From: Treponema sp.
GTDB taxonomy: Bacteria > Spirochaetota > Spirochaetia > Treponematales > Treponemataceae
DNA: 64,000 nt
Direction of reading: 5' to 3'
Assembly: GCA_016297415.1 (NCBI GenBank)
Contig: JAEDGQ010000001.1
Coordinates: 62,001-126,000 of the forward strand
The first letter of the stretch is position 1, and each line of letters opens with the position of its first letter. The notes beneath the pieces were generated by a model that ran no database searches, was not told the DNA's origin, and saw only the letters and a program-made list of their open reading frames with translations. The translations under genes and the position numbers were made by a program. Positions 26,582 through 35,768 of the stretch are shown here, piece by piece.

Positions 26582-27779
26582 TGGTGCAATTTCACAGGAC
26601 GAAATCGACGCTCTCTTATCTGGTGTAGATATGGGCGTAGCAGGAGGAGCTTCTTCCGGATCGTCAGTTAGTTTTGATACAACTGTTCTCGAAACATTTG
26701 CAGAAGGAATTAAAGACGAACTTGTTTCTAAACTTAATTCCATGACTGGAAGTGATTTTAAGGCTTCAACACCTTTAGTTGAAACAATGGATAGAGACCA
26801 GCTTCTGGCTAAAATTCCAGAAATGGTTGTTGCTGTCATGGCAGACTATTCAACAGCACTTAAAGGTGATCACCTTTTTATGCTTTCTCCAGAATTCGGA
26901 ACTAAACTTACATGTTTAATCAATAAAGAAGAAAATGCTGAACTTGATGATATGGCTCTTTCTGTTCTTTCAGAAGTTGTTTCAAATCATACAGGTACAG
27001 AAATAAATGAATTAAGCAAGGATGGAAAACTTCCGGGACTTGCAACAAATCCTCCGGAAGGTGTACATGTGCCAAAAGCTATGGTGCGTATTCCACAGGG
27101 ATCATTCGTACTTTTCAGCTATCCATATAGTCTTGAAGGCGAAAACTACACACTTTGGGAAGCAGTTTCTGCTGAAGTTGCAAAGGGAATGATTTCAGCT
27201 CTGGGCGGCGGAGCAGATTCATCAACTGGTGCTCTTAATGCAGCTGACCTTGGAAACCTTATGGGGGGTGATGCCGGAGTTATGGGCGGAATGCAGCAGC
27301 CAATGATGGGTGGCATGCCAAATATGGGAATGCCAAACATGGGTATGGGCGGAATGCAGCAGCCAATGATGGGCGGTATGCCAAATATGGGTATGGGCGG
27401 AATGCAGCAGCCAATGATGGGTGGTATGCCAAACATGGGACAGGTAATGGGAATGAACACACCAAACGTTCAGTCAATCCAGTATCCAAATCTTATGGGT
27501 GGTAACGCTGGCGGCGAACAGGGAAATATCGGTCTTATCATGGATGTATTCATGGAAATGACCGTAGAACTTGGACGTACTAAAAAACAGATTAAAGAAA
27601 TCCTTGGAATGGGCGAAGGTACAATCATTGAGCTTGATAAACTTGCCGGTGAACCAGTAGACATTCTTGTAAATCACAAACCAATTGCCAAAGGTGAAGT
27701 TGTAGTTATCGATGAAAACTTCGGTGTTCGTGTAACTGAAATCCTTTCACCAATGGAAAGAGTTTCTGATTTACACTAA
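26574..27779 (+). CDS. fliY: Flagellar motor switch protein FliY/FliN with Met-Gly repeats
   Basis: 401 residues from the ATG at 26574, which has AAGGAG at the ideal distance; an upstream ATG at 26565 touches that site and is rejected. The N-terminus repeats the FliM-like docking peptide (ISQDEIDALLSG). A CheC-like domain follows (about 30-220), whose phosphatase motif looks degenerate. Residues about 238-292 are a low-complexity Met/Gly/Pro/Gln repeat. The C-terminal ~85 residues are the FliN SpoA domain (GLIMDVFMEMTVELGRTKKQIKEI). It completes the C-ring. Confidence 0.93.
   Translation: MSDGAISQDEIDALLSGVDMGVAGGASSGSSVSFDTTVLETFAEGIKDELVSKLNSMTGSDFKASTPLVETMDRDQLLAKIPEMVVAVMADYSTALKGDHLFMLSPEFGTKLTCLINKEENAELDDMALSVLSEVVSNHTGTEINELSKDGKLPGLATNPPEGVHVPKAMVRIPQGSFVLFSYPYSLEGENYTLWEAVSAEVAKGMISALGGGADSSTGALNAADLGNLMGGDAGVMGGMQQPMMGGMPNMGMPNMGMGGMQQPMMGGMPNMGMGGMQQPMMGGMPNMGQVMGMNTPNVQSIQYPNLMGGNAGGEQGNIGLIMDVFMEMTVELGRTKKQIKEILGMGEGTIIELDKLAGEPVDILVNHKPIAKGEVVVIDENFGVRVTEILSPMERVSDLH
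27270..27441 (+). repeat. In-frame tandem repeat in fliY (48-bp unit)
   Basis: Three units encoding GGMQQPMMGGMPNMGM follow each other, the first with an extra five residues (PNMGM). The unit is 48 bp and the copies are nearly identical in DNA, which suggests recent slippage or unequal crossing-over. Confidence 0.85.
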
Positions 27780-27797
27780 TAATCAGATTTAATAAAT

Positions 27798-27829
27798 AAA
27801 CGCTGGTTATTTAATCAGCGTTTTTTTTT
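27798..27829 (+). terminator. Terminator-like hairpin inside the flagellar operon
   Basis: AAACGCTG-GTTATTTAAT-CAGCGTTT followed by eight more T, located between fliY and fliO. It has every property of a rho-independent terminator but the next gene follows at 27848 with no clear new promoter, so it probably attenuates rather than ends transcription. Confidence 0.75.
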
Positions 27830-27847
27830 AATAAACGGGTGGGGAAA

Positions 27848-28486
27848 ATGAATAAAAAACTCTTTGCTGTAGCTTTTGTATGCTGCAGTTTTTTCGTGTT
27901 TGCATCAAATTTATATGCAAAAAGTAAAACCGAAACTAAAACTGAAGAACAGACTCAGTCTTTTTCAATTTCAACAGATCCTTCAGATATAAAACTCACA
28001 GATTCTGTACCACAGAATCCTGTATATAATCAAAAATCTCCTTCAACAATCTGGCTTTTTGTAAAAATGATTTTTGCACTTGCTTTAATCGCAGGTATTG
28101 CATACGGCGTTTTTTACCTGATGAAAAAAAATGTAAAAGCCCGGAATGACAGTGATCCTTTTCTTCGTAATGTAAGTCAAATTACTCTTTCTCCAGGTAA
28201 AACAATTAATGTTATCACCCTGCAGAATACAGCATATCTTATTGGTGTAACTGATAATAACATTAATCTTTTAGGTCAGGTTCAGGACGAACAGCTGATT
28301 AATGCCATGAATCTTTATTCTGATCAGAATAATACTGTTTCTAAGCCTAAGAGTTTTTCAGAAATTCTTGAAATCTTTATGCCGGGCAGTAAAAATTCTC
28401 AAAAACAGAACATTTTTCAGAATGAATCTCAGAGTGCAGCAGATGTTATAAAAAATCAGAGAAACCGTCTTAATACAGAAGAATAA
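27848..28486 (+). CDS. fliO: Flagellar export assembly protein FliO (FliZ)
   Basis: 212 residues from ATG 27848, chosen because GGTGGGG lies 4 bp upstream. An N-terminal signal peptide (to about residue 24), a short polar stretch, then a transmembrane helix (about 66-90) and a cytoplasmic domain DPFLRNVSQITLSPGKTINVITLQ typical of FliO. It assists FliP ring assembly in the export gate. Confidence 0.85.
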   Translation: MNKKLFAVAFVCCSFFVFASNLYAKSKTETKTEEQTQSFSISTDPSDIKLTDSVPQNPVYNQKSPSTIWLFVKMIFALALIAGIAYGVFYLMKKNVKARNDSDPFLRNVSQITLSPGKTINVITLQNTAYLIGVTDNNINLLGQVQDEQLINAMNLYSDQNNTVSKPKSFSEILEIFMPGSKNSQKQNIFQNESQSAADVIKNQRNRLNTEE

Positions 28487-28498
28487 TTGGAGTTAGAG

Positions 28499-29356
28499 AT
28501 GAAAAAAAACTTTGTTTTCTTTGATAAAAAAATTATTTCCAGATTTCTTGTAGTTTTTGCTGTTTGTGCTTTCTGCATTCTCCCTGCTGCTTCTCAAAGT
28601 TCTCAGAATAGAAATTTTCCCAACGGGTCCATTCAGGGAACTACACAGATGAATCAGAATATAAGAAATCTGAACATTCCCAATGTAAATATTAGTGTTA
28701 CTCAGCCTCAGACAGGCAGCCAGATGGCTTTCAGCCTCCAGTTGCTGCTTATGCTAACTGTCTTATCTCTAGCGCCAAGTATCCTCATTTTGACAACATG
28801 TTTTTTACGCTTTTCAATTGTTCTTGATTTTATAAAAAGGGCACTTTCTCTTCAACAGGTTCCACCCACTTCAGTATTGAACGGTATGGCTTTATTTATG
28901 ACTCTTTTTGTAATGTGGCCTGTTTTTAATCAGGTATATTCTACAGCATTAAAACCTTTAAGTGATGGTAATATAAGTCTGGAACAGGCTTATGATCAGG
29001 CCAAAAAGCCTATGAAAACTTTTATGTATTCCCAGATGATGAATGACACCAGCTATATTCAGACTTTTATGACTATGGCTAATGAAAAACAGCCTGAAAC
29101 TCTTGATGATGTTCCTATGTATGTAATCGTTCCTGCATACATTCTTCATGAACTTACTGTTGCATTTAAGATTGGTATTATTCTTTACATTCCGTTTATC
29201 GTCATTGATATGGTTGTGGCAAGTATCCTTATGAGTATGGGTATGATGATGCTGCCGCCTGTTCAAATCTCCATGCCGTTTAAGCTTATGCTTTTTGTTC
29301 TTGTTGATGGCTGGGGACTTTTAACTCAGCAGCTGTTTGTTTCTGTAATTCACTAG
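28499..29356 (+). CDS. fliP: Flagellar export gate protein FliP
   Basis: 285 residues from ATG 28499 (GGAG 6 bp upstream). Signal peptide, a 50-residue Asn/Gln-rich spacer, then the FliP core with signatures LAPSILILTTCFLRFSIVLDF and LPPVQISMPFKLMLFVLVDGW. It forms the FliPQR pore through which axial proteins pass. The Asn/Gln-rich spacer is longer than in enterobacterial FliP. Confidence 0.96.
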   Translation: MKKNFVFFDKKIISRFLVVFAVCAFCILPAASQSSQNRNFPNGSIQGTTQMNQNIRNLNIPNVNISVTQPQTGSQMAFSLQLLLMLTVLSLAPSILILTTCFLRFSIVLDFIKRALSLQQVPPTSVLNGMALFMTLFVMWPVFNQVYSTALKPLSDGNISLEQAYDQAKKPMKTFMYSQMMNDTSYIQTFMTMANEKQPETLDDVPMYVIVPAYILHELTVAFKIGIILYIPFIVIDMVVASILMSMGMMMLPPVQISMPFKLMLFVLVDGWGLLTQQLFVSVIH

Positions 29357-29365
29357 GAGGCATAA

Positions 29366-29635
29366 ATGAGTATCGGTTTTCTTGTTTCCCTGATGAGAGG
29401 AGCAGTTTTTCAGGTTTTCTATATGTGTACACCAATTCTTGGCGCTGCCTTAATTGTTGGTCTTTTTGTTGCAATTTTTCAGGCTACAACATCAATTCAG
29501 GAACAGACTCTTACTTTTCTTCCTAAAATGGTTGTAATTCTTGGAATGCTGACTTTTTTTGGCGGTATGATGTTTGCTCAGCTCCGCGGCTATACATTTA
29601 ATCTTTTTTCAATGATTCCTCAACTGGCACAATAG
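29366..29635 (+). CDS. fliQ: Flagellar export gate protein FliQ
   Basis: 89 residues, two transmembrane helices with the FliQ motif LVGLFVAIFQATTSIQEQTLTFLPKM. Part of the FliPQR gate. AGGAGG ribosome binding site 5 bp upstream. Confidence 0.96.
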   Translation: MSIGFLVSLMRGAVFQVFYMCTPILGAALIVGLFVAIFQATTSIQEQTLTFLPKMVVILGMLTFFGGMMFAQLRGYTFNLFSMIPQLAQ

Positions 29636-29642
29636 GTGAACA

Positions 29643-30455
29643 ATGCTTGAAAGGGTTGTAGGTACAGCTCCTTATTTTCTTATTGTAGCTGTACGTTGTT
29701 TTGCAATGTTAATGACTCTTCCTCTTTTTTCCATGAGGACTATTTCTAGGTCTGCAAAACTTGCCCTTACATTTTATATGGCTTATGTCATTCTTCCGCA
29801 TCTTCAATATGAATTATATTCACCTTATATAGGAAATAACGGTGCCTTTTCAATTGATTATATTCTTCTGATAATTGGTGAAGGGTTCATCGGTATTATC
29901 ATTGGTTTTTATATAAATATTATTTTTACAGCTTTCAGTACTGCAGGTCAGTTTTTTGCTTTCCAGATGGGGTTTTCTGCTTCTGAAGTTTATGACTCTT
30001 TAAGTCAGGTTGAAAATCCACTTATGGGGCAGTTCTTTAACCTTATTGCGCTTCTGATTTTTTTGAATAATCACTGGGCTCAAAAGTTATTTACAAGTGG
30101 TTTGATTTCAAGTTTTGAAACATTAAATGTTTTTAAATTACTTCTTGAAGCTGGACGGGAAAGACTGATTGTATTTATGCTTTCAGGACTTACAAAACTT
30201 TTTGCAGATGCTTTCATTATTGCACTTCCCATTATGGGAACACTTTTTCTTGTAACAGTAACAACTGGTATTCTTTCAAAAGCTGCTCCTCAGATGAATC
30301 TCTTGTCCGAAGGTTTTCCAATTATGATTCTTTTTGCATTTTTTATTATTACAAGCGTTCTTGGCGTACTTTGTGATTTCTTTATTGAATCCTTTGCCCA
30401 GGGATTTCAGCGGATACAGGATTTATTTGCATTCTACAGGGGAGGCGTTTTATGA
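29643..30455 (+). CDS. fliR: Flagellar export gate protein FliR
   Basis: 270 residues, six predicted transmembrane helices, with the conserved core GEGFIGIIIGFYINIIFTAFSTAGQFFAFQMGFS and LPIMGTLFLVTVTTGILSKAAPQMNLLSEGFP. It closes the FliPQR ring and contacts FlhB. Overlaps flhB by 4 bp (ATGA). Confidence 0.96.
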   Translation: MLERVVGTAPYFLIVAVRCFAMLMTLPLFSMRTISRSAKLALTFYMAYVILPHLQYELYSPYIGNNGAFSIDYILLIIGEGFIGIIIGFYINIIFTAFSTAGQFFAFQMGFSASEVYDSLSQVENPLMGQFFNLIALLIFLNNHWAQKLFTSGLISSFETLNVFKLLLEAGRERLIVFMLSGLTKLFADAFIIALPIMGTLFLVTVTTGILSKAAPQMNLLSEGFPIMILFAFFIITSVLGVLCDFFIESFAQGFQRIQDLFAFYRGGVL

Positions 30456-31549
30456 GTTTTGAAGAAATTGACCTCCAGTGGTTTGCAGCTGAAGATGAAG
30501 GTCGTACAGAGGAACCTTCAGAGTTAAAATTACAAAAAGCCAGAGAAGAGGGCCGTGTCGCAAAAAGTCAGGAATTGAACAGTTCTGTTGTACTTCTGAT
30601 TTGTGTTATTGTTTTGATTATTTCAGCACCATATTGTTTAAGATGGTGTGAAGATGTTTTAAGATATTATTTTGTAAGAATTAATGAATCAGATTTGATG
30701 CAAAGGGAATTTTACATCGTTCTTCTATTAAATCTTGGTAAAATGGTCATTCCTTTTTCAGCTGCAGGTGGAATTGCTGCCATAATAGCCAATCTTGTTC
30801 AAAATAAAGGTTTTATATTTTCAACAAAACCTATTGAATTTAAATTTCAGAATATTGTTCCAAAAATAGGCCAGTATCTTAAAAAGACAGTTTTCTCTTT
30901 TGAAGGGTTTATTAACGTTGTTAAATCTCTTCTTAAGGTTTTTGCAGTAGTTACTGTTGCTGTAATTGTAATCAGACTGAATATTAGTGATATTCTGGAG
31001 TTACTGCATACAAATTCTGTACGAATGGCTGCAGGAAGAATAAGTGGGTGTGCAGCTCAAATTCTTACATACTGTGCATTGATTTTTTTTGTTATTTCTA
31101 TTCCTGACTACTTTGTTCAGCGACATCAGTTTATGGAAAGCATGAAAATGACAAAACAGGAAGTAAAGACTGAATTTAAGGAACAGGAAGGAGATCCTGA
31201 AGTAAAATCAAAACTTCAGTCAGCCCAGAGAGCCCTGCTTCAGCAGAATCTTCCAAAAGCCGTTGCTGAAAGTGATGTTGTTGTAACAAACCCGACACAC
31301 TATTCTGTAGCATTGAAGTATGACAGTGAAAAAAATGACCGGCCTGTGGTAAATGCAAAAGGAGCTGATCTTATGGCCAAAAGAATCAGGGACCTGGCAG
31401 ACGAAAACGGAATTCCACGAATTGAAAACGTTCCTCTTGCCCGAGGTCTCTATGCACACACGGAAGTTGGTGATATAATACCTGATGAGTATATTCAGGC
31501 TATTGTCACTGTTTATACGCAAATCAATTATCTCAATAAAAAGAAATAG
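30452..31549 (+). CDS. flhB: Flagellar export switch protein FlhB
   Basis: 365 residues: four transmembrane helices and a cytoplasmic domain with the self-cleavage motif Asn280-Pro-Thr-His283. Autocleavage at this site switches export from rod/hook to filament substrates. Family starts RTEEPSELKLQKAREEGRVAKSQEL (18-42) and ends with ENVPLARGLYAHTEVGD, both intact. Confidence 0.97.
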   Translation: MSFEEIDLQWFAAEDEGRTEEPSELKLQKAREEGRVAKSQELNSSVVLLICVIVLIISAPYCLRWCEDVLRYYFVRINESDLMQREFYIVLLLNLGKMVIPFSAAGGIAAIIANLVQNKGFIFSTKPIEFKFQNIVPKIGQYLKKTVFSFEGFINVVKSLLKVFAVVTVAVIVIRLNISDILELLHTNSVRMAAGRISGCAAQILTYCALIFFVISIPDYFVQRHQFMESMKMTKQEVKTEFKEQEGDPEVKSKLQSAQRALLQQNLPKAVAESDVVVTNPTHYSVALKYDSEKNDRPVVNAKGADLMAKRIRDLADENGIPRIENVPLARGLYAHTEVGDIIPDEYIQAIVTVYTQINYLNKKK

Positions 31550-31572
31550 ATTAAGTCAACCAGGGGTGGGGA

Positions 31573-33699
31573 GTGGCTAACCGAGTTTCGAATATTTTTA
31601 AAAATTCCTCTAATACAGTTATAGCATTGAGCTTAGTATTTATCTTTGTTATGCTCATTGTTCCTTTTCCTGCGCCAATAATTGATTTTATGATGATTAT
31701 CAATCTTGCGCTGGGATTTATTGTTCTTCTAACTGTAATTTACACTCCAAAATCATCAAGTATTTCTTCATTTCCTAGAATCATTCTGTTTTTGACCATC
31801 TTTGGAATAGGTTTAAACATTCGTTCTACAGTTTATATTCTTTCAAACGGATATACTGGTATTGAAAAATTCGATGCACAGATGATCAAAGCATTTGCCA
31901 ATATTGTTGCAGGTGGAAACCTTACACTTGGTATTGTTGTTTTCATTATCCTTATTTTGTTTCAGGTTCTTGTTGTAACTAAAGGTGCCACCCGCGTAAC
32001 AGAAGTTGCAGCCCGCTTTGCCCTGGATTCAATGAACTCCAAAATGTTCGCAGTAGATTCCGAACTCAATTCCGGATCTATTACTGAGGAACAGGCCCGT
32101 GAAAAAAAAGCTCTTATTCAGCAGGAAAGTGACTTTTTTGCAACAATGGATGGTGCTTCAAAATTCGTAAGTGGAAACGTTAAATTTGGAATTGTAGTTA
32201 CCTGTGTCAACTTAATTGCAGGCATTCTCTATTCTATGATTGTAAAGAAAATGTCATTTTCTGGGGCACTTGGAACTTTCCCAATGCTTACTATTGGTGA
32301 CGGTCTTTTGAGTCAGATTCCTTCTATGCTTCTTTCCATTTCAACAGGTCTTCTTGTTACTGGTTCCAGTTCAAAAGAAGTTATTGGAGAGCAGGTTAAG
32401 AAAGAATTTGCGGTTAATGGCAACATCTACATGATTACCGGCGGGGTACTTTTGTTTATGGGCCTGACATTCATGTTGCTTGGAGGCTCAGCTTCTCTAT
32501 TTTTTCTTCTTTCTGTTGTTGGCGGCGGGGTTCTGTTTATTGGATACCGGATGCAAAGATCCGAAAAAATGCAGATTGCCGCACAACAGGCCGCTGCAGC
32601 TAATTCCGGTTCTAATGAACAGAAAGGTCATAATCCAAGAGAAGTTCCTGTTGTAAATCCACCAGATCCTCTTTCTCTTGAACTTGGTATAGCCCTTGTT
32701 GAACTTGTTGATAAACAAAAGGGTGCAGAACTTCTTGAACGTGTAACAAGAATCCGTACGGAAGCAGCCCTTGAACTTGGTCTTGTTGTTCCAAGTATTC
32801 GCATTATTGATAATCTTTCTCTCGATCCTCAGGAATACTGCTTCAAGATTAATGGTATTGAAGAAGGAAAAAGTAAACTCAAACTTGGCCATTATATGTG
32901 TATTAACACAGGTATTGTTACTGAAGAGATTAAGGGTGAGCCTACAAAAGATCCTGCCTTTGGAGTTCCTGCAATATGGATTACAGAAGATCAGCGGCTT
33001 GAAGCAGAAAGAGCCGGATATTCAGTTATTGATCCGCCAACAATTATTGCAACTCACATGACTGAAATCATTAAAGCAAAAGCTGCTAAAATTCTCAGCA
33101 GACAGGAAGTTAGTGCAATCATTAATAAAATTTCTGAAACTAACAAAGTTGTTGTTGATGAAGTTATTACAACATACAAATACACTTACGGTGAAATTGA
33201 AAAAATCCTTCAGGGGCTTCTTCAGGAACAGGTTTCAATCAGAAATATTGTTGCTATTCTTGAAACTCTTGCCAACTATGGAATGTATACACCTCACAAT
33301 ACAGCTTTCCTTATTGAAAAAGTTCGTGAGGAACTTGGACTTCAGATTTGTACTCAGTATGTAAATCCTGAAGATAAGAAACTTTCAGTACTCAGATTAA
33401 GTGACGAATGGTCAGACTTAATTACACAATATACTGTAAATTCTCCTAACGGTGGAAAATCTTATGTTGGATTCCCTCTTGAAATAGGAAGAAAATGGAT
33501 TAGCAATGTAAATGCAAGCCTTGCAGTTCTTAGAGAACGGAATTATCTTCCAATTATTCTCTGTAAGTCAGAAATACGTGCACTTGTCAGAGAATCTCTC
33601 GAAAGAGAAATTCCAGGTACAATAGTTCTTTCTTATAATGAAGTACTTGCAGCCGGAAACAGTATTAATCTTGAAATTTTGGGAGAAATAAGTGAATAG
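31573..33699 (+). CDS. flhA: Flagellar export protein FlhA
   Basis: 708 residues from a GTG with GGGGTGGGGA just upstream. Eight N-terminal transmembrane helices include the FHIPEP-type loop (GATRVTEVAARFALDSMNSKMFAVDSEL), then a large cytoplasmic domain that forms the nonameric docking ring for chaperone-substrate complexes. A variable Ala/Gln-rich linker is at about residues 334-352. Stop overlaps flhF by 8 bp. Confidence 0.97.
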   Translation: MANRVSNIFKNSSNTVIALSLVFIFVMLIVPFPAPIIDFMMIINLALGFIVLLTVIYTPKSSSISSFPRIILFLTIFGIGLNIRSTVYILSNGYTGIEKFDAQMIKAFANIVAGGNLTLGIVVFIILILFQVLVVTKGATRVTEVAARFALDSMNSKMFAVDSELNSGSITEEQAREKKALIQQESDFFATMDGASKFVSGNVKFGIVVTCVNLIAGILYSMIVKKMSFSGALGTFPMLTIGDGLLSQIPSMLLSISTGLLVTGSSSKEVIGEQVKKEFAVNGNIYMITGGVLLFMGLTFMLLGGSASLFFLLSVVGGGVLFIGYRMQRSEKMQIAAQQAAAANSGSNEQKGHNPREVPVVNPPDPLSLELGIALVELVDKQKGAELLERVTRIRTEAALELGLVVPSIRIIDNLSLDPQEYCFKINGIEEGKSKLKLGHYMCINTGIVTEEIKGEPTKDPAFGVPAIWITEDQRLEAERAGYSVIDPPTIIATHMTEIIKAKAAKILSRQEVSAIINKISETNKVVVDEVITTYKYTYGEIEKILQGLLQEQVSIRNIVAILETLANYGMYTPHNTAFLIEKVREELGLQICTQYVNPEDKKLSVLRLSDEWSDLITQYTVNSPNGGKSYVGFPLEIGRKWISNVNASLAVLRERNYLPIILCKSEIRALVRESLEREIPGTIVLSYNEVLAAGNSINLEILGEISE

Positions 33700-34882
33700 T
33701 AATGAATTTGTTCCGACTCATCTGACAATGACCGGAAAATCTTATGAAGATATTGTAGCCAGACTCTATCAGATGTACGGTTCTAATTACACTGTAATAA
33801 ACCGTAAAACAGATCTGAAAGGCGGGTTTCTTGGATTATTTCAGAAGCCTCAGGTAAGTGTTACATACATTGTAAAAGATAAATCTCGTCCAGAACCTGA
33901 AGATTTCAACAAATCAAAGAACAATCTGATGGGTAAAATTGGTGTTGACGCAAATACAGCCATTATTATCAAACAGATTGCTGACATTTCTAAGAAAATT
34001 GAAAAAATTAATGACTCTGTTTCCTCAAACGATGTTCACCCGAATATTTTAAAAATTGAACAGCTTCTGGAAATGAATGAATTTTCACACAACTTTATCA
34101 GTGTTATTTCATCAAAAATCCGAAACGAATTTACAATGCAGGAAATTGATGATTTTGATACTGTTGAAAGAAAAGTTGTTGACTGGATCGGTCAGTCCAT
34201 CAAAATTTCACCAAGAATTTTTCATAAAGCACCTCATGTTATAGTTCTTGTAGGTCCAACTGGTGTTGGAAAAACAACAACTTTGAGCAAAATGGCAGCG
34301 AATTTTATTCTCGAGGCCAGAAACAAGGGTGTACCAACTCCTGTAATCAGACTTATTACAATTGATAAAACTCGTGTTGGTGCTGAAGTTCAACTCAGAA
34401 AATTCGGCGGAATTATGAACATTCAGGTTGATAAGGCTGAAAATGCAGAAGACTTAAATACTCTTTATCAGGAATGCAAAAACAGCGTTGATTATATTCT
34501 TATCGATTCATCAGGGTACAGTCCAAACGATTTTGAAAATATTGGAAAAATGCGTGCTATCCTTAATGTGCCGGGAATTAATTTTGAAACTTATCTCACA
34601 GTTACTGCTTCAACAAAAGCCAGTGATCTTTTACGCATAATCCAGAATTATGAGGTATTTAATTTTTCATCAGTTATCATTACAAAATGTGATGAAACAT
34701 CAACTTTTGGAAATGTATTAAGCATTCTGGCAGAAAAAGGAAAATCAATTTCTTATATTACAGATGGACAGAAAGTTCCTAGAAACATCAGAAAAGCATC
34801 TGTAATTGAATTCTTAAAAAATCTCGTTGATTTTAAAATTGACAGAACACATATAGAAGATTTGTTCCCGGAGGAAAACTAA
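33692..34882 (+). CDS. flhF: SRP-type GTPase FlhF
   Basis: 396 residues, GTG start 6 bp after GGGAG. Basic/natively flexible N-domain, then the NG GTPase core: P-loop GPTGVGKTTT at 188-197, switch II region ending DYILIDSSGYSPND, and TKCDETSTFGN. FlhF sets flagellar number and polar placement with FleN/FlhG, which follows 1 bp later. In treponemes it would place periplasmic flagella near the cell poles. Confidence 0.96.
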   Translation: MNSNEFVPTHLTMTGKSYEDIVARLYQMYGSNYTVINRKTDLKGGFLGLFQKPQVSVTYIVKDKSRPEPEDFNKSKNNLMGKIGVDANTAIIIKQIADISKKIEKINDSVSSNDVHPNILKIEQLLEMNEFSHNFISVISSKIRNEFTMQEIDDFDTVERKVVDWIGQSIKISPRIFHKAPHVIVLVGPTGVGKTTTLSKMAANFILEARNKGVPTPVIRLITIDKTRVGAEVQLRKFGGIMNIQVDKAENAEDLNTLYQECKNSVDYILIDSSGYSPNDFENIGKMRAILNVPGINFETYLTVTASTKASDLLRIIQNYEVFNFSSVIITKCDETSTFGNVLSILAEKGKSISYITDGQKVPRNIRKASVIEFLKNLVDFKIDRTHIEDLFPEEN

Positions 34883-34883
34883 T

Positions 34884-35768
34884 ATGGAAGACCAGGCTCA
34901 GGAATTACGCGAATTAATGGGAAATATGGAAGCTCAGGATTCCGAAAAAAAATCAGATGATTCAGGTCATAAAACACGTATCATTGCTGTTACCAGTGGT
35001 AAGGGTGGTGTTGGTAAGACTAATCTTGCTGTAAATATGGCTATTGCTTATGCACAACAGGGGAAAAAAGTAATTCTTATTGACGGTGATCTTGGTATGG
35101 CCAATGTTAACGTTTTGCTGAATGTTGTTCCTCAGTACAATCTTATGCAGGTAATCAATAAACAGAAGACAATGCAGGAAATTATTCTTGATACTGAAGT
35201 CGGAATTAAGTTTATTGCCGGTGCAAACGGATTTTCTAAAATTGCCAATCTTTCAGTTGATGAACTTGATTACTTTGCAAAACAGTTCGCTCAGCTTGGT
35301 AATGCTGATATTATTATCATTGATACTGGTGCCGGAATTGCAAACAACGTTCTTCAGTTTGTCGCTGCAGCTGATGAAGTTTATGTTGTAACAACTCCAG
35401 AACCAACTGCAATTACAGATGCTTATGGTATGATTAAAATCATCACTACAGAACTGGTTGACCGCCAGATTAACATTAAGCTTCTTGTAAATCGTGTTCA
35501 TTCTGCAGAAGAAGGAAAAAAGATTTCTGACAGAATTATTACTATCGTAGGGCAGTTCCTTAATTATAAGGTTGATTATATCGGATTTGTTTATGATGAT
35601 TCTGTAGTTTCTGCTTCTGTAATCAGACAGAAACCATTTATGATTGTAAATCCAACATCAAAACCTGCACAGTGTATCAAACACATTGTAGGCAGAATTG
35701 AAAAAACAGATAACAGTTCAAGCGAAGGAGTTTCCAGCTTCCTTCGTAAATTTCTTAAAAAGAAATAA
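34884..35768 (+). CDS. fleN: MinD/ParA-type ATPase FleN (FlhG)
   Basis: 294 residues. The deviant Walker A box GKGGVGKT (39-46), with its signature first lysine, and the switch motif VILIDGDLGMANVNVLL identify the MinD/FlhG group. It activates FlhF GTPase and limits flagellar number. A C-terminal basic amphipathic tail (VSSFLRKFLKKK) fits a membrane-targeting sequence. The stop codon lies inside an 8-bp duplication made by the element inserted directly after it. Confidence 0.95.
   Translation: MEDQAQELRELMGNMEAQDSEKKSDDSGHKTRIIAVTSGKGGVGKTNLAVNMAIAYAQQGKKVILIDGDLGMANVNVLLNVVPQYNLMQVINKQKTMQEIILDTEVGIKFIAGANGFSKIANLSVDELDYFAKQFAQLGNADIIIIDTGAGIANNVLQFVAAADEVYVVTTPEPTAITDAYGMIKIITTELVDRQINIKLLVNRVHSAEEGKKISDRIITIVGQFLNYKVDYIGFVYDDSVVSASVIRQKPFMIVNPTSKPAQCIKHIVGRIEKTDNSSSEGVSSFLRKFLKKK

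Noticed and set aside
27270..27441. CRISPR-like array
   Set aside because: The repeats are in frame, have no unique spacers and encode part of FliY; no CRISPR array was found anywhere in the window.
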